64,000 bases of DNA, taken from Algoriphagus pacificus (GTDB taxonomy: Bacteria; Bacteroidota; Bacteroidia; Cytophagales; Cyclobacteriaceae). Under the pieces are notes generated by a model, which saw nothing but the letters and a program-made list of their open reading frames with translations, was not told the DNA's origin and did no database searches. Made by a program: the position numbers and the translations under genes. Shown here piece after piece: positions 62,157 through 64,000 of the stretch; the first letter of the stretch is position 1, and every line of letters begins with the position of its first letter. The stretch spans positions 1,261,048-1,325,047 of the forward strand of contig NZ_JAFKCU010000001.1 in assembly GCF_017254845.1 (NCBI RefSeq), read 5' to 3'.

Positions 62157-63368
62157 ATGATTCAAAATATTACAAACGTAAGAGGCATTAAATGCTGGGG
62201 AGCACATACTGGTGTGAAGTCCATGAAGCGGGATTTGGCGATTATTTATTCTGAAGTGCCAGCTGCTGCTGCAGGAACATTGACGCAAAATAAAGTGCGG
62301 GCAGAACCAATCAAGATTACAGAAAGAAATCTGGAAAATAACCGCGCACAGGTTATTATCTGTAATGCCGGAAATGCCAATGCCTGTACAGGTGAGCAAG
62401 GGAAAGAAGGTGCAGAAGCGATGGTAAGAACCACTGCCGAATTATTGAAGATCCCTGAGGAAGATGTAATTGTTGCTTCGACTGGAATTATTGGTTTGGA
62501 GTTTCCAACCGAAGATGTGGTGGAAGGTCTGAAAGTCAACATTCCCAAGCTAAGTAATGAACTGAAAGCTGGGTCTTTTGTGGCAAATGCAATTTTGACT
62601 ACTGATACATTTGCTAAAGAAGGCTTTGTGGATTTCGAGCATGAAGGTGCAGTTATCAATATGGGTGGAGTGGCAAAAGGATCAGGTATGATTCATCCCA
62701 ATATGGCCACCATGTTAGCTTTCATCGTGACAGATTTCAACATTGATGAAAAGCTGCTTCAGGAAGCTGTCAGTTATTGCGTGGATCGTTCATTCAACAT
62801 GATTACTGTGGATGGAGATACGTCCACGAATGATATGGTGGCTGTGATGGCAAATGGACTTGCCGGCAATCGAAAAGTAACCAGCAAAGATGATCCGGGA
62901 TATGAGATTTTCTTGGAAAAACTTCTCGAGATTTTAACGCATCTGGCAAAATTGATTGTCTCAGATGGAGAAGGTGCTTCCAAATTCATTGAATACCGTG
63001 TCAGCAAAGCCAGAACAGAAGCTATCGCCAGAACAATAGTTCGTGCCATTTCTGATTCAACTTTGGTGAAAACTGCCATGTTTGGCCGTGATCCAAACTG
63101 GGGAAGAATCGTTGCCGCTGCTGGAAATGCCGGGGTGTCTTTTAATTACCGAAAAGTCAATTTGTACATCGGCGATCAAAAGCATTTGGTGCAGGTTCTT
63201 GACAAAGGAAATCCAGTGGAATTTGAAAAATCATATATGAAAAAATTACTTCGGGAATCCCATGTGAGAGTTCATATGGAGCTCAACACCGGAGAAGAAG
63301 AAGGAGTCGGTTGGGGATCTGATTTGACCACAGACTATGTGATGTTCAATTCAGTTTATACAACTTGA
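62157..63368 (+). CDS. argJ: Ornithine acetyltransferase / N-acetylglutamate synthase
   Basis: It moves the acetyl group from acetylornithine back to glutamate, making the pathway cyclic. 403 residues. The autocleavage site is visible as GMIHPNMATMLAF, where the bond before the threonine is cut to give two chains. NAGNANACTGEQG and ITVDGDTSTNDM are family segments. The presence of argJ means this operon does not depend on ArgE-type deacetylation, unlike many gut Bacteroidota that use succinylated intermediates. Last gene of the operon. Confidence 0.95.
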   Translation: MIQNITNVRGIKCWGAHTGVKSMKRDLAIIYSEVPAAAAGTLTQNKVRAEPIKITERNLENNRAQVIICNAGNANACTGEQGKEGAEAMVRTTAELLKIPEEDVIVASTGIIGLEFPTEDVVEGLKVNIPKLSNELKAGSFVANAILTTDTFAKEGFVDFEHEGAVINMGGVAKGSGMIHPNMATMLAFIVTDFNIDEKLLQEAVSYCVDRSFNMITVDGDTSTNDMVAVMANGLAGNRKVTSKDDPGYEIFLEKLLEILTHLAKLIVSDGEGASKFIEYRVSKARTEAIARTIVRAISDSTLVKTAMFGRDPNWGRIVAAAGNAGVSFNYRKVNLYIGDQKHLVQVLDKGNPVEFEKSYMKKLLRESHVRVHMELNTGEEEGVGWGSDLTTDYVMFNSVYTT

Positions 63369-63387
63369 TCCATAGAATTTAAAAGTG

Positions 63388-63423
63388 AAAAAAGGCTTTC
63401 CAGATTATTGGAAAGCCTTTTTT
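63388..63423. terminator. Bidirectional terminator between argJ and the dehydrogenase gene
   Basis: AAAAAAGGCTTTCCA (63388-63402), loop GATTAT, TGGAAAGCCTTTTTT (from 63409): fifteen pairs with A and T tracts on both sides, serving both convergent genes. Confidence 0.93.
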
Positions 63424-63432
63424 CTTGAATAA

Positions 63433-64000
63433 TTAGGAATATCTACCTACTTCAAATCCTTTTATCTCCATGTTGGGATCTTTCTGCTGATGAAGTTCGC
63501 TGATTATTTTACCAGATCCAGGGGCTAAGCTGACTCCCATCATGGAATGTCCTGAATTGACCAAGACATTGGAATAGCCTGGAGCAAATCCGATGTAAGG
63601 CAATCCATCTGGAGAGCAAGGCCTTAATCCTTTCCAGATTTGATTTTCTTCTGGAAACTTCGCTTCAAATTCAGGGTAGTATCGATTGATAGACTCAAAG
63701 ATTCCTTTTACTCGATTGATGTTTATTTTCTGGTTGGTGCCAGCAATTTCCATTGTCCCTCCAAAGCGGATATGATTTCCATAAGGACTAACCGCCACTT
63801 TCATTTCCGTCAAGATCGATGCCTGCTTTATTTCAGGCTTGTTTTCCTGAATAAAGGAATAGCCTTTACCTCCCATCATTGGAAGAGTGAATCCTAACAT
63901 TTTTGTCAGTTCGCCTGACCAAGAACCTCCGCAAAGAATAACTTTTTCAGCTTCTATTTTTCCTTTATCTGTCAAAACTGCTTTGACTGAATTTCCGGAT
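63433..64000 (-). CDS. FAD-dependent D-amino acid dehydrogenase-like protein (5' truncated)
   Basis: The frame is open to the right edge, so the start lies outside the window. The visible part of about 189 residues is the C-terminal half of a DadA/glycine-oxidase-type enzyme: VILCGGSWSGELTKMLG, PMMGGKGYSFI, VSPYGNHIRFGGTMEIAG, the conserved WKGLRPCSPDGLPYIG (substrate arginine) and VNSGHSMMGVSLAPGSGKIISEL (FAD-binding). Its members oxidise D-alanine, proline or related amino acids. The exact substrate and the N-terminal FAD loop cannot be seen. It is convergent with argJ. Confidence 0.88.
   Translation of the reverse strand, partial: SGNSVKAVLTDKGKIEAEKVILCGGSWSGELTKMLGFTLPMMGGKGYSFIQENKPEIKQASILTEMKVAVSPYGNHIRFGGTMEIAGTNQKININRVKGIFESINRYYPEFEAKFPEENQIWKGLRPCSPDGLPYIGFAPGYSNVLVNSGHSMMGVSLAPGSGKIISELHQQKDPNMEIKGFEVGRYS

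Overview
The window is ordinary chromosome from a member of the Bacteroidota, most likely Cytophagales close to Algoriphagus/Cyclobacteriaceae. This is inferred from several signs. Families largely restricted to that phylum are present (DUF2851, DUF4249, DUF4834, DUF5777, an outer-membrane-barrel TonB receptor, a MGS-less CarB, a short AtpC). Several genes have phylum-type promoters (TTG, about 19 bases, then TAnnTTTG). Shine-Dalgarno sequences are nearly absent, with rpsU as a striking exception. No rRNA operon, CRISPR array, transposase or prophage gene was seen. Both ends of the window cut genes: a sulfite/nitrite reductase at the left and an FAD amino-acid dehydrogenase at the right.

Layout. 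1-2.5 kb: siroheme-dependent reductase with a HEPN-like tail, cobA and a stand-alone precorrin-2 dehydrogenase, together a sulfur/nitrogen assimilation and siroheme block. 2.5-8.4 kb: DUF885 protein, metK, small lipoprotein, ddl, NlpC/P60 lipoprotein. 8.5-10.4 kb: atpD-atpC split from the rest of the ATP synthase. 10.5-13 kb: an accessory pair (six-cysteine secreted peptide and propeller-type lipoprotein), then a GH16-like enzyme. 13-14.7 kb: rpsU, a Xer recombinase and a ribosome hibernation factor. 14.7-19.9 kb: two GT39-like membrane glycosyltransferases, a GT2 polyprenyl-phosphate glycosyltransferase and a flippase-like protein, i.e. lipid-linked glycan modification. 20-30.4 kb: pyrF, DUF2851, a NeuD-type acetyltransferase, trhO, a nucleoside phosphorylase, a NarL-type regulator, a TonB-dependent receptor and an AlkD-like protein. 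30.6-38.5 kb: Uup-like ABC-F protein, divergent deformylase, carB, DUF4834, THUMP-like methyltransferase and asd.

38.7-46.3 kb: lamin-tail surface protein, a 56-residue ORF, a DksA-like protein, scpB, SprT-like protein, small acidic lipoprotein, der, era and an initiator tRNA. 46.3-49.5 kb: a two-gene segment (IPT/Kelch-type lipoprotein and DUF4249 lipoprotein) bounded by near-identical copies of the tRNA terminator. 49.7-52.3 kb: an exported protein, then a LytS-type kinase and a LytTR regulator whose frame is broken. 52.3-55.4 kb: PD40 propeller, then Rieske, DUF5777 and YceI. 55.4-58.7 kb: GlxA/AraC regulator divergent from two SRPBCC proteins and a VOC protein, then DoxX. 59-63.4 kb: the arginine operon argB-argD-argC-argJ.

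The most interesting signals are these: the peptide/propeller pair with palindromes and a G8 tract upstream; the direct-repeat-bounded segment beside tRNA-fMet; REP-like intergenic repeats read in frame inside the ABC-F linker; the frameshift in the LytTR regulator; the perfect Shine-Dalgarno of rpsU; and stop codons embedded in terminator hairpins. No complete, clearly undescribed multi-gene system was found; the peptide/propeller locus is the best candidate.
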